NCBI GenBank assembly: GCA_031763025.1
Contig: JASSKH010000016.1
Span: 1,488,001-1,552,000, forward strand
Length of the DNA stretch: 64,000 nt
Direction of reading: 5' to 3'
DNA from: Macrocystis pyrifera
Lineage: Eukaryota; Sar; Phaeophyceae; Laminariales; Laminariaceae
Part shown: piece after piece, positions 12,643 to 25,250 of the stretch
Layout of the letters: each line of letters begins with the position of its first letter
Position numbering within the stretch: position 1 is the stretch's first letter
The notes under the pieces: model-generated
The model's database searches: none
Told to the model about the DNA's origin: nothing
Seen by the model: only the letters and a program-made list of their open reading frames with translations
Made by a program: the position numbers and the translations under genes

Positions 12643-14423
12643 CACATTTCAGTGGCCTTGTCTTGTCTTGTTTTAGCGCTTTATGTTGTCACATCAGACT
12701 GAGCAACCACTGATGATGTATGCCCGGTGCTACCGTTTCCATCAAATTATTTGTCTTGGACTGCTTTCCTATAGGAGTAGGTCTGACTTTTCTGTCTTAA
12801 GAGGTGTTGTCACCCCATGGCTTGTTTTGTCGAGTGTTTGTACCGTGCACTCTTGTTTGATGTCCTCACCCCTAGTGGTGAGCGCTGTTCTAGTCTTTTA
12901 GTTGACTGGTGCTTGGTGTCCAGGTTCGACGGTGCAAGCCTGACTTGCACAGTAGATTTGTTGCTGCGATCACTTGTCAACCCAGTTTTATGGGGTGATC
13001 AGCAATATTTTAATTACCGTCGACCAAGCATGTGTAAGAGTGTGTGCCTACGTGTCCTGTGTCCTTCGCAAAATGTCGTTTGTCACCAACCACAGTGCCC
13101 TTGTGGAAAGCTTGTTTAGCGCTTCCAAGAATTGTTGTCTTATTTTCCTCAGCGTATAGATCTGAACCGAAGTTGCCATTTAGGATGTCGTCTATTATAG
13201 TCGTAGTCACGGATCGTGCCTTTAGAGGTCATCACTCACTGGCTAACGATCCATCAAGAACCCGATTCCCATCGATTTGGGGGGTCGCTTTTATACTAGG
13301 TTTGATTAACTGTCGGGCACGAGGTTTCAGAGACTAACGATAACATACGTGCGATAGTCGGCACGTGGGACACCACCGGGAAAGTTATGTGATAATAATA
13401 TCAAGCGCTCGCGCATACCATCTGTCTCTACCAAAATGCCTGACGTTCCGCATGGATCACGGCATACATAATGCGTCCGTTTTTGTCTCTACGCTTGTAC
13501 CGGTTACCCATTACACACCTTCCAACCGCCACACCCTCGAGGCCTCCTCATCGGAGCCCAGGTGCGAGACGATTGACAGTCAACAATGATAGCCGCGTTT
13601 GTCTGACACGTTTTTATTTCGTCAGTATTTTTTCGTGTTGGACCGCGTCTACCATAATGGCATACTGTAGGCGGCTGTCACTTCGTATCACCGCCAAGGC
13701 AATTCTACTGCGAAGAATTTGATCCGGTTTCGAACACCCATCAGATGCCAAAGCAACCAATTTAGCCTATGTCGATGTCCAGTATGTCATGTCTGGAACA
13801 CTGTCATTGTCGCCGTCAGGTACGTCATCGTGTTACTTTTAAGCATAACACGTGCCTTGACAGTGATTGAGCCTTCAGCCATGTGTCGAACGACGGGTGT
13901 TCACACTCAGTCGTCTAGCGTGCTTGTCACTAGCAAAACTTCTGCTAGAATATCCCGGGATAATTGTCACAGTTGCTCTAGCACGCTCTTGTCAAGGATC
14001 ATTCTGTCATAATCCACAGCTGGCCAGCCGCAAATACACATATTACATATGTTTTTGTGAAAACGGATTACTCTCTTGTCTTCGCTCACTTTTTATTGTC
14101 CGATCCTGAATGGACCGTCCCAATATTTTAATATTGGCCGTCCAGATGTCCACGGTACGACAGCAGTCTGTCAACTTGTCCTCTGCTGTCACTGTCCTGT
14201 CTACAACAGCGCATATATCACTGTTGTACAGTCCGGCAATTTTTGTCTTGTCTTGCCGTAAAATTGAGTGAGGTAACTCAAGGCGTCGATTGAGCGAATC
14301 GCCTTTAAAGTTACGATGTCAACTATTAATAGACGTGTTGTAAACCTTTTTGTCCCTGTTTTCCATTACTTTCGAGTTTTGGTGGAGTGCGAGCTCTAAC
14401 ACACCACCAAAACTGGGGGGTGA
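12643..14423 (+). other. Non-coding 3' region of the LTR element
   Basis: About 1.78 kb between the end of the coding block and the 3' LTR has no recognisable domain. The words TGTC and TTGTC recur conspicuously through it, as they do in the coding block. A purine tract (CTGGGGGGTGA) just before the 3' LTR at about 14,414-14,423 is the probable polypurine tract. Confidence 0.6.
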
Positions 14424-14907
14424 TGTGGATACCATGTCCCCGGTAACAACACGCCTACGCATATAGTCGAAAACCCAGCTCCTTCCAGATTCCATTTCTG
14501 GGAGCGTTCGCTCGGTTATGTCAGGAGACTGTCATGAACCATACATCGCCGGGAAGCCACCGGTCCACATCTGCTCAACGGATCCGTTGGGACGGCCCCG
14601 CCGCCTGATGCAACGTCCCGGCGGGATTCTATAAACCCCGCCGGGTCGCCCATGTATGTCCCGTCGTCCCGTTGTCCCGGGACCGCAGGGCAGGAGGAGT
14701 GACGCTTCCTCCTCGCCCTCCTCCTCACTTCTCTCAGAGTTCTCTCCCTCCTGTCCTGTCATCAGACCCTCGTCTGAGCCCTTTGTCACGTCATCACTCA
14801 GCCGTCGTAGTTCAACAGACAGAACACTCTGTGTCCACAGAGAGACGTGGGATCACGACCCACCGGCGGTAACGTAGCCGGAACTCTTATTGAGTCAGGA
14901 ACTCTTA
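14424..14907 (+). repeat. 3' LTR
   Basis: This is the direct repeat of 7,482-7,965 at a constant offset of 6,942 bp, with no difference seen. It is followed by the GTTA target duplication. Confidence 0.9.
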
Positions 14908-15195
14908 GTTATTACTATTCCATTTACAATCTGGCGTTGTGCAGCGTTCATTCCCATCGTATACTCGTACACCATCCACAGATATAAAGGGGATCCACAA
15001 GTGAGTGTAGATCCCAATGACTCGAAACATGAAAGGTGCCATCAATCAAACCTGAATACTGTACTTCACAAAATTTGACCGCCCTTACGTATGTAGTAGA
15101 CTACTCGTACGAATATGTATGATGATACCTCTACAGCAAATTTATCAGATTCCTGGTATACTCATGGGACTCGACCGATGAACGAGAATAACAAC

Positions 15196-15444
15196 ACATA
15201 CATACATACATATATACATACATACATACATACATACATACATACATACATACATACATACATACATACATACATACATACATACATACATACATACATA
15301 CATACATACATACATACATACCTACCTACATACATACATACATACATACATACATACATACATACATACATACATACATACATACATACATACATACACA
15401 TACATACATACATACATACATACATACATACATACATACATACA

Positions 15445-15478
<34 letters not shown>

Positions 15479-15492
15479 CATACATACATACG
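15196..15492. repeat. (CATA)n microsatellite
   Basis: About 300 bp of tetranucleotide repeat with a few interruptions near 15,210, 15,322, 15,397 and 15,472. Open frames reading Tyr-Ile-His-Thr or Met-Tyr-Val-Cys on either strand are artefacts of the repeat. Confidence 0.97.
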
Positions 15493-15670
15493 TTCCTTTC
15501 GAAGTATTAATAACCACATTCACTTGTTTTTTTTCAAGTCGAAAAGACAGAGAAGTTCACACGCAGCTAAGGTGATTATTCCTAGAGCCACACAGCAGTC
15601 TACTATTAATATTAATAATAGTGCCGGAAGTACAAGTTTGATTAGTATATTGTTTATAGCCCTATATGTA

Positions 15671-15775
15671 GTCTAGAGCTGTACGTAGAGCCTAGTAGAG
15701 CTGTACGTAGAGCCTGATAAAGCTGTACGTAGAGCCTAGGGCTAAACGTAAAGCCTAGGACTGTACGCAGAACTC
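15671..15775 (+). repeat. Minisatellite, about 22-25-bp unit
   Basis: Four to five degenerate units share AGAGCTGTACGTAGAGCCTA. The later units are more diverged. Confidence 0.75.
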
Positions 15776-16574
15776 CAACCACTGACTCTACATACGAGGG
15801 TAGGTAACGCAGTAGGGTGTGGTTACACCAGTGTTGTTGGCATTCGTATTGAAGTATATGCGTACACAGTTAGTTCTAGAGCCCGCGTAGAGCTTGATAC
15901 ACTGTTGTTGTTACTGCTACAAGTAGTTTATTGCTAGTAACACAAAAATTCGTTTGTGTCACGAACAATTGAATAACTGCACGGTGGTTTGCTCCTCAAA
16001 GTCATCGCGGGAGTCCCTACACGTATATCTCGAGCGTTCACACATGCAGAGCAAACACGTAATACTGCAGCACACACAACGGGTGCCAGGAAAGCTCAGG
16101 GAGCTCAGACGATCGAGCGAGTGTTGGGGGGGAATATTGACGTCGAAACAATGGAAAAGCAAAAATGAAGAAAAAAACACACACACACCGAACGGCATAC
16201 AATTACCATGAGAATGACTGACAACATAGAGACTCCAAACAGGAGGGCCGCTTCTGGGTTAACACAGCAGTCTACCCGAACTCCACCGCGCCTAATTAAG
16301 GGACAGGGGGAAATAGATTTACACATGGCGGATTGGATACCTGACTATTAATATTAGCGAGGTTTGTGGGTCACACAACGTGTTGCAACATCATCACAAG
16401 AGGATTCACCACTCACTACTTCGCCGAACAATTATGTTTCTAATTTATGTATAGTTTCTATTAATGGTAGGTCGAGAGTTTTTGAGGGCTTCGTCCCAAG
16501 TATTGGTGGTTAGACCGGAGTACCACAACGAATGTGGCAAGACACCCCCTTTATAAAACTGCGAAACGTACCCC
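15776..16574. other. Unassigned stretch
   Basis: No gene or RNA is recognised. It contains TATTAATA words of the kind discussed as possible excision scars. Confidence 0.3.
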
Positions 16575-16640
16575 AAACAAATTCCAAGTACTTTGTTCCC
16601 AAAAACGTGGATGCAGTTACGAAAGTGCCCATCAGATGTC
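16575..16640 (-). repeat. MITE-B half copy
   Basis: A single arm reads ATTCCAAGTACTTTGTTCCC, then AAAAACG and GATGCAGTT, matching one arm of MITE-B at 17.4 and 52.7 kb. The opposing arm is not visible. Confidence 0.5.
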
Positions 16641-16789
16641 TCCATGGTCTGGACCAGAGTTGAGTGAACAATCGCACGCGGCCGTCGATCGGCGGGATGG
16701 GCAGGCAGGGTAATTTTCCCGCACTATTAATGAAGGGGGCGGTGACCGAAGTGTATAAAGAGTGCACACGTCAGATTGTTCGCTTGATG

Positions 16790-17010
16790 ATCGAGATTTT
16801 TCCGAGGGCAGATAAACTCCTGATCTGTATGATGTAGCTCAATGTCACCGGGTGGGAGCGGTACGATCGGTATGATCTAGGACAGGTTTTCCTGGGGTTG
16901 AATCTGTACTACGTATACAGACCTCACGAACGGTAGGTCATTTTCTAGATGATCTCGATGATCTATTTGTAGATGATCTGTCCCACGGGTGACAGGGTGT
17001 CAACTACTGC
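16790..17010. repeat. GATC-rich repeat D, copy 2
   Basis: The segment GATCTAGGACAGGTTTTCCT followed by GGGGTTGAA closely matches 53,300-53,345 (TCTAGGACAGGTTTCCTGGG). Runs of GATGATCT words follow. Confidence 0.55.
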
Positions 17011-17404
17011 TGTGCAAGTACTTTTTCAACAGAAGCCCTTTTGGGATCCACGTGTCCATGCATCTCGATAAAAAATAAACGACTATTCAGAGCGCGATAG
17101 CATCGCAAGTCTACCGGCGCATAAATAGGAAGAGCATGCACCAGGACCGAGTATCACGAAGGTGTTGCTTGCGCGCTTGTCGTTCATCTCCTACACCCGT
17201 GACTGCACATCGAACGAGTCCCCTATCCACTACCCCAGTACATATAGCCCCTATCCCCTACCACTGGCACATTCCATATCTCCCAACCCAGTGTACATAG
17301 CCTATGAAAGCTATCATACTTCATTCGGCCGATGCTGTACGATACTCAAGTCACTTTTGTTTGTTTCGACGAAAAAAAGCCCTCTGAAGTCTCTCAAAAA
17401 AAAA

Positions 17405-17600
17405 ATAACCGCTTTAGGACCGCACTCCCGTTTTGGGGTCAAATTACTTGAAGTTAGACTCGGATGTACGTTTATGTACAGTGCAGTAGTAGTAAAATGT
17501 AACCCTTTTTTGGAGTGCAGTCTCATTTAGGGGACAAACCAGTCAATTTCTGAGTAGTTTCTCCCCAAAACGGGACTGCAGTGCTAAAAGGGTTGAACGC
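17405..17600. mobile_element. MITE-B copy with long arms
   Basis: The left arm reads AACCGCTTTAGGACCGCACT then CCCGTTTTGGGG; the right arm reads CCCCAAAACGGGACTGCAGT then GCTAAAAGGGTT. The arms are inverted complements of about 43 bp around a non-coding core of roughly 110 bp. No transposase is encoded. Confidence 0.65.
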
Positions 17601-17867
17601 CGATGTAATCCCAGGTAGGCGGGCGCCAGAGAGCACGCGTAAGGTAAGGCGGACGGAATCTCTCAGTTCAACATCCAAGCCCACGGTACCGACTCTTTCA
17701 GATAATGAACCGGAATACTGGCCGAGGCTAGATTTCTAATCCAAGAAGGAGAGGGCGTGTTCTACACTACCTTTGGTGAAACCGCTCCTGAATTTCATCA
17801 TATCTCCCGAGAAATTTCATGGCTGGCTTTCTTGTGGGGCTCTTCTAAAGGCACGCTTGTATCATGA

Positions 17868-18180
17868 GAGGCCTGGTGGAGCGTATTAGCCAGAGCGATG
17901 GAGACAACAACCATATTTTCACGGAAATCTCTGGCTGCGGCTATTTGGCGGGTCATTTTAGGGCTGAGACGGCCCGAGGAGAACAGCAAGAAGGGGTGCA
18001 GACATGAATATTATATTCCCGCAAGTCTGAGGCTGAGGATGTCGTGGGGTTAATACTTATAAGAGGGCCGGCATAGCCGTAGAGTATTACCAGAGCGTTA
18101 GACAGCAGTCATATTTTTTTTCCGGAAACCTCAAGCTGAGAATATATATTTTGTGGGACCTTTTTCTGATGAGAGGGCCG
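17868..18180. repeat. Two-copy diverged repeat
   Basis: The words GTATTA-CCAGAGCG, CATATTTT and CGGAAA recur in the same order at about 17,885-17,935 and 18,085-18,135, each preceded or followed by GAGGCCTG- or GAGGGCCGG-like sequence. The nature of the unit is unknown. Confidence 0.4.
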
Positions 18181-18309
18181 GCGCAGAGTTCTCAGCGTTT
18201 ATGCCGACGTAGGCGCAGAAAAACAGAAGAATCGGTGAGCCGGGGGAATGGCGTATCCCGTTTACTATTTCACTGACTGCAGCGTGCATGAACAATACAT
18301 GTGAATCAA

Positions 18310-18355
18310 AATACAAGAAATTTGTCCCCAAAGCGGGAGTGTGGTCCTCATCAGG
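18310..18355 (-). repeat. MITE-B half copy
   Basis: ATTTGTCCCCAAAGCGGGAG followed by TGTGGTCCTCATCAGGTTGAC matches one MITE-B arm. The partner arm is missing. Confidence 0.5.
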
Positions 18356-19442
18356 TTGACTTTGAGAAAAAAATCAGCAGAGCTTATAATTTATTAGAGA
18401 TTTGGCCTGATTGGCGTAGGGCCAGGATTAAGGTTGCTCTGATTGAGTTAGGGCTAGGGTTAGTTCTATTCGTCTCCTACACAGTGTGTATCAACCATTT
18501 TCTCGAATAAGTGGTGAGCAGCCTTATTCTTTCAGGCACCGACGGGCCGAATAACTAGGGAACTTCAGGCCGAGTCAGAGGCGAGCAAACCAGAACAAAG
18601 AGGCGTGCTGCGATGGGGGTGCAGTAGCATTTTTTTTGCCTTATGAGGCATTATTTCTGAGTGACGGAGTTCCTCAACTGAGGGCTTACCCGGTACATAC
18701 CGTACGTATGTTATTTGTGCCGCACAATATGTTTCATTACACACCTAGTCTTTGGTTTTTTCTTTTTTCGTCGGGCTAAGCCTATACATTTTGATCGCAG
18801 TTTTAGGGTTTGCGGTATGGAGCACTTCATGTGAGAGGAGGCTCGTACAAATTAGATTATCTGCCCCTATCGTTGCATGAAATCAAGAGCAAGAGCAAGA
18901 ACAAGAACACCAAGGCGCAGTAAGGGGGGGGGGGGAGGGGGGCGCCGTGGTAGGAGGCCTCACAAAACCCCAAAATCCACAATGCATACAAAGGCAAGTT
19001 CGACCGGAATATTGAGGTCGAAACGCTGGAACCAAAAGCGAAAACGAGATTGGCTCCCAGGATTGACATGGTTGGCCGAAGGAACCAAAGGCTAGAACGG
19101 GAGGGTACCTCCTGGCTTGCTACAGACCATCCCGACACGCCTAAAGGTTATACCGTCCTGATAAGGTGTGTTTATAGCCTTTTGTCACCTTAAGGCCGTA
19201 CCGTCCTCAGGTAACACAGCGTTTTTATTGCGCATTGTCTCCCGGGTTATTGCGCTCTGCAACACGTTCCCAAGTCAGCGCGGAGGGAAGAACTCCGGGT
19301 AGGAGCTTTCTACTGGTCGCGACAGGAGACCTCATTTAACCTCTAAACTTAAAAACACACGAAATCGGCATGTTACCTCGACAAAAAATGATACGGTCCC
19401 AGCATACCAGTGCCTTGTATGAGTACGGCATATGTTACCAGG
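18356..19442. other. Unassigned stretch
   Basis: GAGATTTGGCCTGATTGG at about 18,393 resembles the minus strand near 21,440, so a dispersed repeat crosses here. No gene is supported. Confidence 0.3.
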
Positions 19443-19625
19443 TCTAGATAGCTTGCCGGTCCAACTAACTTGCCAGTTTAGCTAGTACCAGTGTTGCTAC
19501 TGTGGCTTGCAACTCTCGCTAGCTTGCCAGTCAAACTAGCGTGCTAGCCAAGCTAGCTTGCCAATCTAGCTAGCTTGCGGGTCTAGCTAGCTTGCAAGCC
19601 TAGCTAGCTCGCCAGGCCAGATAGC
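19443..19625. repeat. 17-bp minisatellite rich in GCTAGC
   Basis: Units such as GCTAGCTTGCCAATCTA and GCTAGCTTGCGGGTCTA follow each other with growing divergence at both ends. Each carries the palindrome GCTAGC or AGCTAGCT. Confidence 0.85.
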
Positions 19626-19789
19626 TGTGCCGAAAGAACAGTGGGCGCACTACGAACTTTCGTCAGAGTTCCGCAAAACGTCTCGAGTAAGACCGCCGAC
19701 CTCTTGCAGCTCAAGGCACCACAATCCGCAGTTGATGACGTTTCTCACAGGTGTGCACCAGCGCAATACTGCACGCCTCGGACGGGAAA

Positions 19790-20060
19790 TTGGTTCCCAC
19801 TTCATGATCTACATCTTGCGAGGCAGATCTATTCCCGATCTTCGTATGATCTACCGTACTTCATGCCCGGTGGGAGCCTTTACAATCTGCATGATGTTTC
19901 CTCGGTTGGATCTGCCCAATCAGGCAGAGATCCTGCACAACAACCTCACAGCGGCAGGTAACGAACTAGATGGTCTACAGTAGATGATGCTCTACCTGAG
20001 GTGTACAACACTGCATGCTCAAGGTCAGTCTAGACGGGGTCTGGATCATCCAAAGAGTGG
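19790..20060. repeat. GATC-rich repeat D, copy 3
   Basis: CATGATCTACATCTTG, TACAATCTGCATGATG and TTGGATCTGCCCA words parallel those at 16.8-17.0 and 53.2-53.35 kb. The boundaries are uncertain. Confidence 0.4.
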
Positions 20061-22200
20061 ACGATGTCAGAGGAATTGACCTCGGAAGGCAACCAGAAGA
20101 GTAGTATCGCTGCGGCTATGCAGCCCCCGGATAAGGCACGGCTGACTCTTTTACTACTGTAAAGAGCGTTGAGTCGCACAGGGAGGGGAACCATCGTTTT
20201 TCAGCGGTCACTTGCTCGACAGCGACGATAAGGGGGCTAGCGTCGAACGCTAACATTTTTATTTTCGGAAGTGTTCTCAACCAGATATTTCCGAAACCTT
20301 AATGTCGTTCGGTACTGGTAATCAAACCTTCCCGTTCTGGAAAAATCAAGCGCTGAAAAAACGATCGGCCTCACCCCTGTGCAATTTAAGCGCTCTTTGA
20401 GGTATCTCGCCTAGCCACCAGAGGAGAGATGAGAGATGACGTCGCTAGTCTGGCACCGATATCTTGGTAAAAAAATACCCACAAAAGAGCGCCTTTCGGT
20501 AGGGTTGGAACGCGATAATGTCGGAGTCAGAAGGTCGGGAGGGGGGTCTAAGGTCGTATGCAGAGACCATGAATACATAGTCTATCGACTGCGACAGTTC
20601 GCTCGCCGCCTCTGAGGGGAGCGCGAGGGCCCTCCCTCCGCGACGTGTACGGGGTATCGGAAGAAACGATGGCGAACGTGGTCCCGGGAAAAAGTGGCGG
20701 AACGGGGATTTTCGCCCTGGGGGAGGAAAGCGCCTCAGGGCCATCCATATCACATGCAATTGTTGCCGGAATACGACACCAAAACCATCATCTCCCGTAA
20801 AACGCAGCACAGACTGGGGCAGTTGGTATACCCTTTTCGGCATTTAAAGGAACGTCTTCTCTGAACTAGTTCTCCGAGACAACAGGCCCACCGGGTGTGG
20901 ACGACCCGCTGGGGGGGGGGGTGTACTTATGTTCATGCATGGCCGTGATAGGATGACTCGCTTGGGGGGGGGGGGAGAGACCAGAAGCCTCGCCGAGACC
21001 CGGCAGCGGAGTCAACCGGGACCGGGTCCTGTCCCCTTCTCGAAGGCAAGGCACGTGCATTCGTCCCGAGTCACCTCAGTCTCGGGAGTTGGTGTCCATG
21101 AGACGGTGCTTTCTGGGAATGGAGGCGTTTTAGGTGGCGGCGTATCACACCCCTGCTGTCGTGGTGCAACAGAGGTCGACGCGGCATGCCCGCTCGTGCC
21201 ACCGAGTAGGCGTGCAGGCGAAGCATCACCAGCCGCTGCTCCCGCGCCCTCTTACCACATTTTTCAAGCGAACTGTCGATTCAGCACCGAGCAGAAAGCG
21301 AACCTCCTTGCAACGCCGACAAGGGCCTCCGGATGAGAGTTGCTCACCACATGTTCGAGAAAATGGTTGACAAACACTGTGAACGAGACGAATATAACTC
21401 ACCCCAGCGCCAATAGAGCAAACCTAACCCTTACCCTAAGCCAGTCCGACCAAATCTCGCAAAAGCGGTAATCTCTACGGCTCCGGAAGAATATATATGC
21501 GTAGTCATCCGAAGGAAAGGTATTCGAGACACTAAGAAGGCAAGAGCGCCGCAACAAAGCGATGCTCCTTGACGTCACATGTATACCGACCCGAAAGCGA
21601 GGGTTGCGTGCTGGCAGTGCCGATGGGGATGGATCAGCTCCTGCTACACCAGAGGCGCGCAAGCGCAACCACTGAAACAGTAGGTGCGCACATCCGGAAC
21701 ATGTTGCCGTTCGACGAGCGCCGCCATAAACCCGCCAACCTCGCGGCGGGCGGCCTTGGGCGCCTCGGAAAGGAAGGCAGAGATTTCTACCCCTGAGGAA
21801 GGCGAGGGTCGTTGGAGGGAGGAACGAAGGATTTTCAACGAGAAGCTTCTGCAAGGAGCGTAGTGTGCAGGTCATATCCGTGACCATCCAGGTTGCGATT
21901 TTGCGCCGAGGGCATCGTCAAGTAGTTGGTAGGGGAGGGAAGGGAAGGCGCTGGAGGAACTGATACCTACGTCGGGGGAATGCAACATGTAGACGAAGAG
22001 TAGGGCCAGCGACGGTCTAGATGCAATGTACGGGAAAAGGTGATAGTACAGCAGTAGATGGTTTAGATTGATAGGTAGGTAGCGGCGGCGTCCAGCAGGG
22101 AAAAGGAAGTTGCGCGAGAGTGGTGCTATTAATAGTCGGTGTTTGTGTCGGCTGTCGCGCTGCATGCCTTCGAAAAGAGACGTTGAAGATTTTTTATACC
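20061..22200. other. GC-richer unassigned block
   Basis: Base composition rises and several open frames of 130-160 codons occur on both strands (about 20,445-20,843 minus, 20,929-21,336 plus, 21,399-21,887 minus). None shows a domain, and their overlap suggests composition rather than coding. A G-family repeat copy lies at about 20,908-20,965. Decayed genic or transposon sequence is possible. Confidence 0.3.
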
Positions 22201-23774
22201 GGTACCGTTGTTGTCTAAAACAAAATGCATAGTTACAGTACCGTTGTTGGTTTTTGGTTTTCAAATGTGTTCGCAACTTTTCCATGTTCTAATGTTTTGC
22301 CAATAGTACTACGCAGAATATTCCTTGATAGAGATACAGCAGTAGCTACCAGGCGTACATCAGTGCCTGCTATGATATGGGCGGATCTTGGGTTTCCTGT
22401 TGTTCCGTGTGTTTTTTCCGTGAGATTTTTTTTTTATGATAGCAGATGTAAGTATGCGCGGCACTTTCTTGGATGGTAGAAACAAATTGATGCTACTCGT
22501 ACATGTTGCGCGCACGACATGTATGCGCCCTCTCCATTAGGCTAAACTCAAGAAGAACAGTAAGGATGTCCCAGTTATTGCGACAACTTAAAAGACTACT
22601 GCAACTACGTATTGCTATAAACTATTAATAGTACGGTACCGTTTTAGGCGGGAAATGGAGTCATACTTCTTCGTGCGGTATTACCCTGATGTTCAGCGTT
22701 CTTGTACTAAAAACCTGTACGTACCATTATACCTGGTATTCTACTTACGTACAGCAACAAAGCGAGAACAACGAAGTCCACCCATCAAAATGCCCTCTCC
22801 CGTTGTACTGCACGACCGCATGCAAAGTTAAGGTTCTTCGTTGTTTATCATGGCGGCGCTGTGTCAAACATAAAAATAGACAAAAACACTGTGACAAGAA
22901 GACGCTGTGCAGGTGCTTGCTGTAGATCGCTGTCTAAGATACATAATACTGGTGGTATTAAGAAGATGCTGTGCAGGTGCTGTATCAGGTCGCTGTCTAT
23001 CATAGAGCCAATCTAAGATGACATCCGGCATTCTTTCCACCATCGCAACATAAGAGTATCCATCACACAAGAGGAACTCGCGCGTACAAAAGAGACTCTC
23101 TTCTGGCAGGTATCTGATGTAGCAGGTAGATGAAAGCTATCTCTGTCGTCCGAGCTCTCGTCTACTGCTGTCACATCCGCTTCATGAAACCTGAACGGTA
23201 CTAATAAACAATAAAACAATAGAAAAATAAACAATACCTGGTATCTAGCACTACAGCCGGTCAGTATGTAAGTACTGTAGTTTTAGTCGAGTGTAAATCC
23301 CAGCGAGTGGTACGCACAAGTGATAGACGCCACACCTCCTTACCTGCGGCCTGCGGCTACAGGTAGTCTGTGCGTTGTTTCATGGGGTTGGTGACGACAG
23401 ATTAGCTTTTCGAGTAGAAGTATGACGTAGTGAATACTATTAATAGGCGGTACGCGCGTGCACGTACTGCGACAGCGTCAGAAGTATGAAAGACAAAAAA
23501 ACGTTGTCTGGTAGTAGTCTGATGGTACGGGCTACGGCAGTAAAAAAATGATTTCATTGTCAAGACTACAAGCAATGCCTGCAGGTACGGTACCTGGTCT
23601 GGGGGTGTTGTCTTCACTCTGGTGTAACCGGTATTTGATTATACCTGTTTTGTTGATACTTTGTGACAAAAGATTCAACTGTCAGTGAGGCAGTTAGTAA
23701 TAGGCGTACCCACCCGTCGTTCTGCCGTGTACCCGTCCGTGTGTTTTTGACCTACAGCCTAGGGGGGGGGTGTT
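22201..23774. other. Unassigned stretch
   Basis: I see no gene. TATTAATA and TACCTGGTA words occur several times. Confidence 0.3.
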
Positions 23775-24005
23775 GTTCACAATAAACCGTTCTTTCCACC
23801 GGCCGACCACCGACATCTACTGTAGCACAACCAGTGTCCGTGCCAATTCTTCAATCCCACAGGTAGAAATCTATATACCCTGGTATATGTGTGTGCTCTT
23901 CACATTAAACCGTTCTTCTACTCGTCGACATCCAGCAAGCCCAGTGTCCGTGCTGATTCTTCACCCTAGAAAGATACGAGCTCTGTGGTCACAGACTACG
24001 ACACA
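23775..24005 (+). repeat. Two tandem copies of repeat V
   Basis: Both copies contain AAACCGTTCTT, a CGACATC core, AGTGTCCGTGC and GATTCTTCA or AATTCTTCA. The second ends CTCTGTGGTCACAGACTACG. The second keeps an uninterrupted CCCTAGAAAGATA where other V copies carry extra TTAATA. Confidence 0.7.
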
Positions 24006-24379
24006 GAGATAACACACCGTAATGCATTAATAGCCTACGCAGTACCATGCCTTCGCACTAGGTGCGGCCGACACAACATACATACATACGCCAGCAACCA
24101 AAATACACCATAAAGAAAGAAAAGCAACGAAAAAACCAACCATGTTCACAACAATAATACCTGTGGTAATAATTATTGCTGAACTTTTGACTGGTGAACT
24201 ACCGTGTCTGTTGGGCCTTTCTGTGCTGATGATCATACTAACTATTAATAATACACAAACTTTGTTGTAGATCAGATACGACATTTATTTGTACTTCGTA
24301 CGATAACGTGTATGTGGTGGTCAACATCACAGCAGCTGCAACACTGGCGATGCGCTTGTACGAGTGTCATCACCTACTA

Positions 24380-24484
24380 TTACGGGGGTCCATAGTTAAC
24401 GGGACCAAATTTTGTTAGCAAAAATAGGTAAATATATGGGTTTTTATGTATACCATAAGTCCTATTAACTATGGACCCCCGTAA
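24380..24484. mobile_element. MITE-A copy 2
   Basis: A 105-bp palindromic element has the TTACGGGGGTCC and GGACCCCCGTAA ends, flanked by TA on both sides. Confidence 0.9.
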
Positions 24485-24486
24485 TA

Positions 24487-25250
24487 CCTGACACACGAAC
24501 CTAAACAAATGCATGGATGCCTGCTTGTACATTGCACACCATACAGAAAATAATGCACACGACCTGACTACTGGTATGGTCCAGTTTCTTCGTCGGGATG
24601 TGCGATCAATTCTCGGTCATTCCTACGCGTAATAATATGTCTGATATCGATTGTGTTAAACGAAGGTATAACAGAATATGATACCAAGCAAGGGGATACC
24701 ATCACACACAGCATCTATCTTCTATTTGTTCATCAGGTACAGTTTGAGAGCGTCCGATCTGCTGCTATTAATAGATTAATAGTACTATAGTTGTCTCGCT
24801 TCGCGTCAGGTGTTGGGTGGCGTTACACTCTAATAATACTGATAACAACAACAAAAAACATGCAGTCAGTATTGTAGGCATCTGTTTACGACACCACGTA
24901 CACATCATACCAAGAGTTGAGAATGGGAGAGCAGCGTAAACGAATTGACGTAAATATGATACTCTGTACTTTATGTATCATGAATATAATACCTGGTATA
25001 AAAAAATTCAAGACATGGTTATTTTCCGTCGACGGGGACACGAAACGTAACACGTGTATGTGTATGTAGTGTATCGACTAGATATCATGCGTAAACAAGA
25101 TGGGGCCCAGTACTACCGATTAATCAGTGTACTGCCTTATACAGTACCTGGTAACATAATCAGGGGAACACGCCAACAAGGTAAGACGAGACCACATTCT
25201 CCCCCACGTCAGCAGCCCCAGGTCATAAACAAACACTCGGGGGAGACGAA
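24487..25250. other. Unassigned stretch
   Basis: No gene is recognised. CTATTAATAGATTAATAGTA at about 24,767 and ACCTGGTA words occur. Confidence 0.3.

Larger units (their letters stand above)
7482..14907 (+). mobile_element. Ty3/Gypsy LTR retrotransposon, young
   Basis: The element spans 7,426 bp between two directly repeated 484-bp LTRs. Its parts in order are a 5' LTR, a candidate primer site, a protease-like segment, reverse transcriptase, RNase H, integrase with a zinc-binding N-terminus, a chromodomain-like tail, a long non-coding 3' region, a purine-rich tract and a 3' LTR. Integrase downstream of RNase H places it in Ty3/Gypsy; the chromodomain-like tail suggests the chromovirus branch. 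I did not recognise a Gag. The two LTRs are identical on reading and a 4-bp target duplication is intact, so insertion was recent. It looks almost whole, with about one visible interruption of the coding region. Confidence 0.92.

Noticed and set aside
15115-15523. Several Tyr/His/Thr/Cys-repeat open frames on both strands
   Set aside because: They are translations of the (CATA)n microsatellite.
18420-18470. TTAGGG-like words suggesting telomeric sequence
   Set aside because: Only isolated GGGCTAGGGTTAG words occur, without a tandem array.
19443-19625. Possible CRISPR-like array
   Set aside because: The 17-bp units are contiguous and degenerate with no unique spacers, so this is a minisatellite.
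21399-21887. 162-codon minus-strand frame, with neighbours at 20,445-20,843 and 20,929-21,336
   Set aside because: No domain is recognisable, frames overlap on both strands and the block is simply GC-richer.
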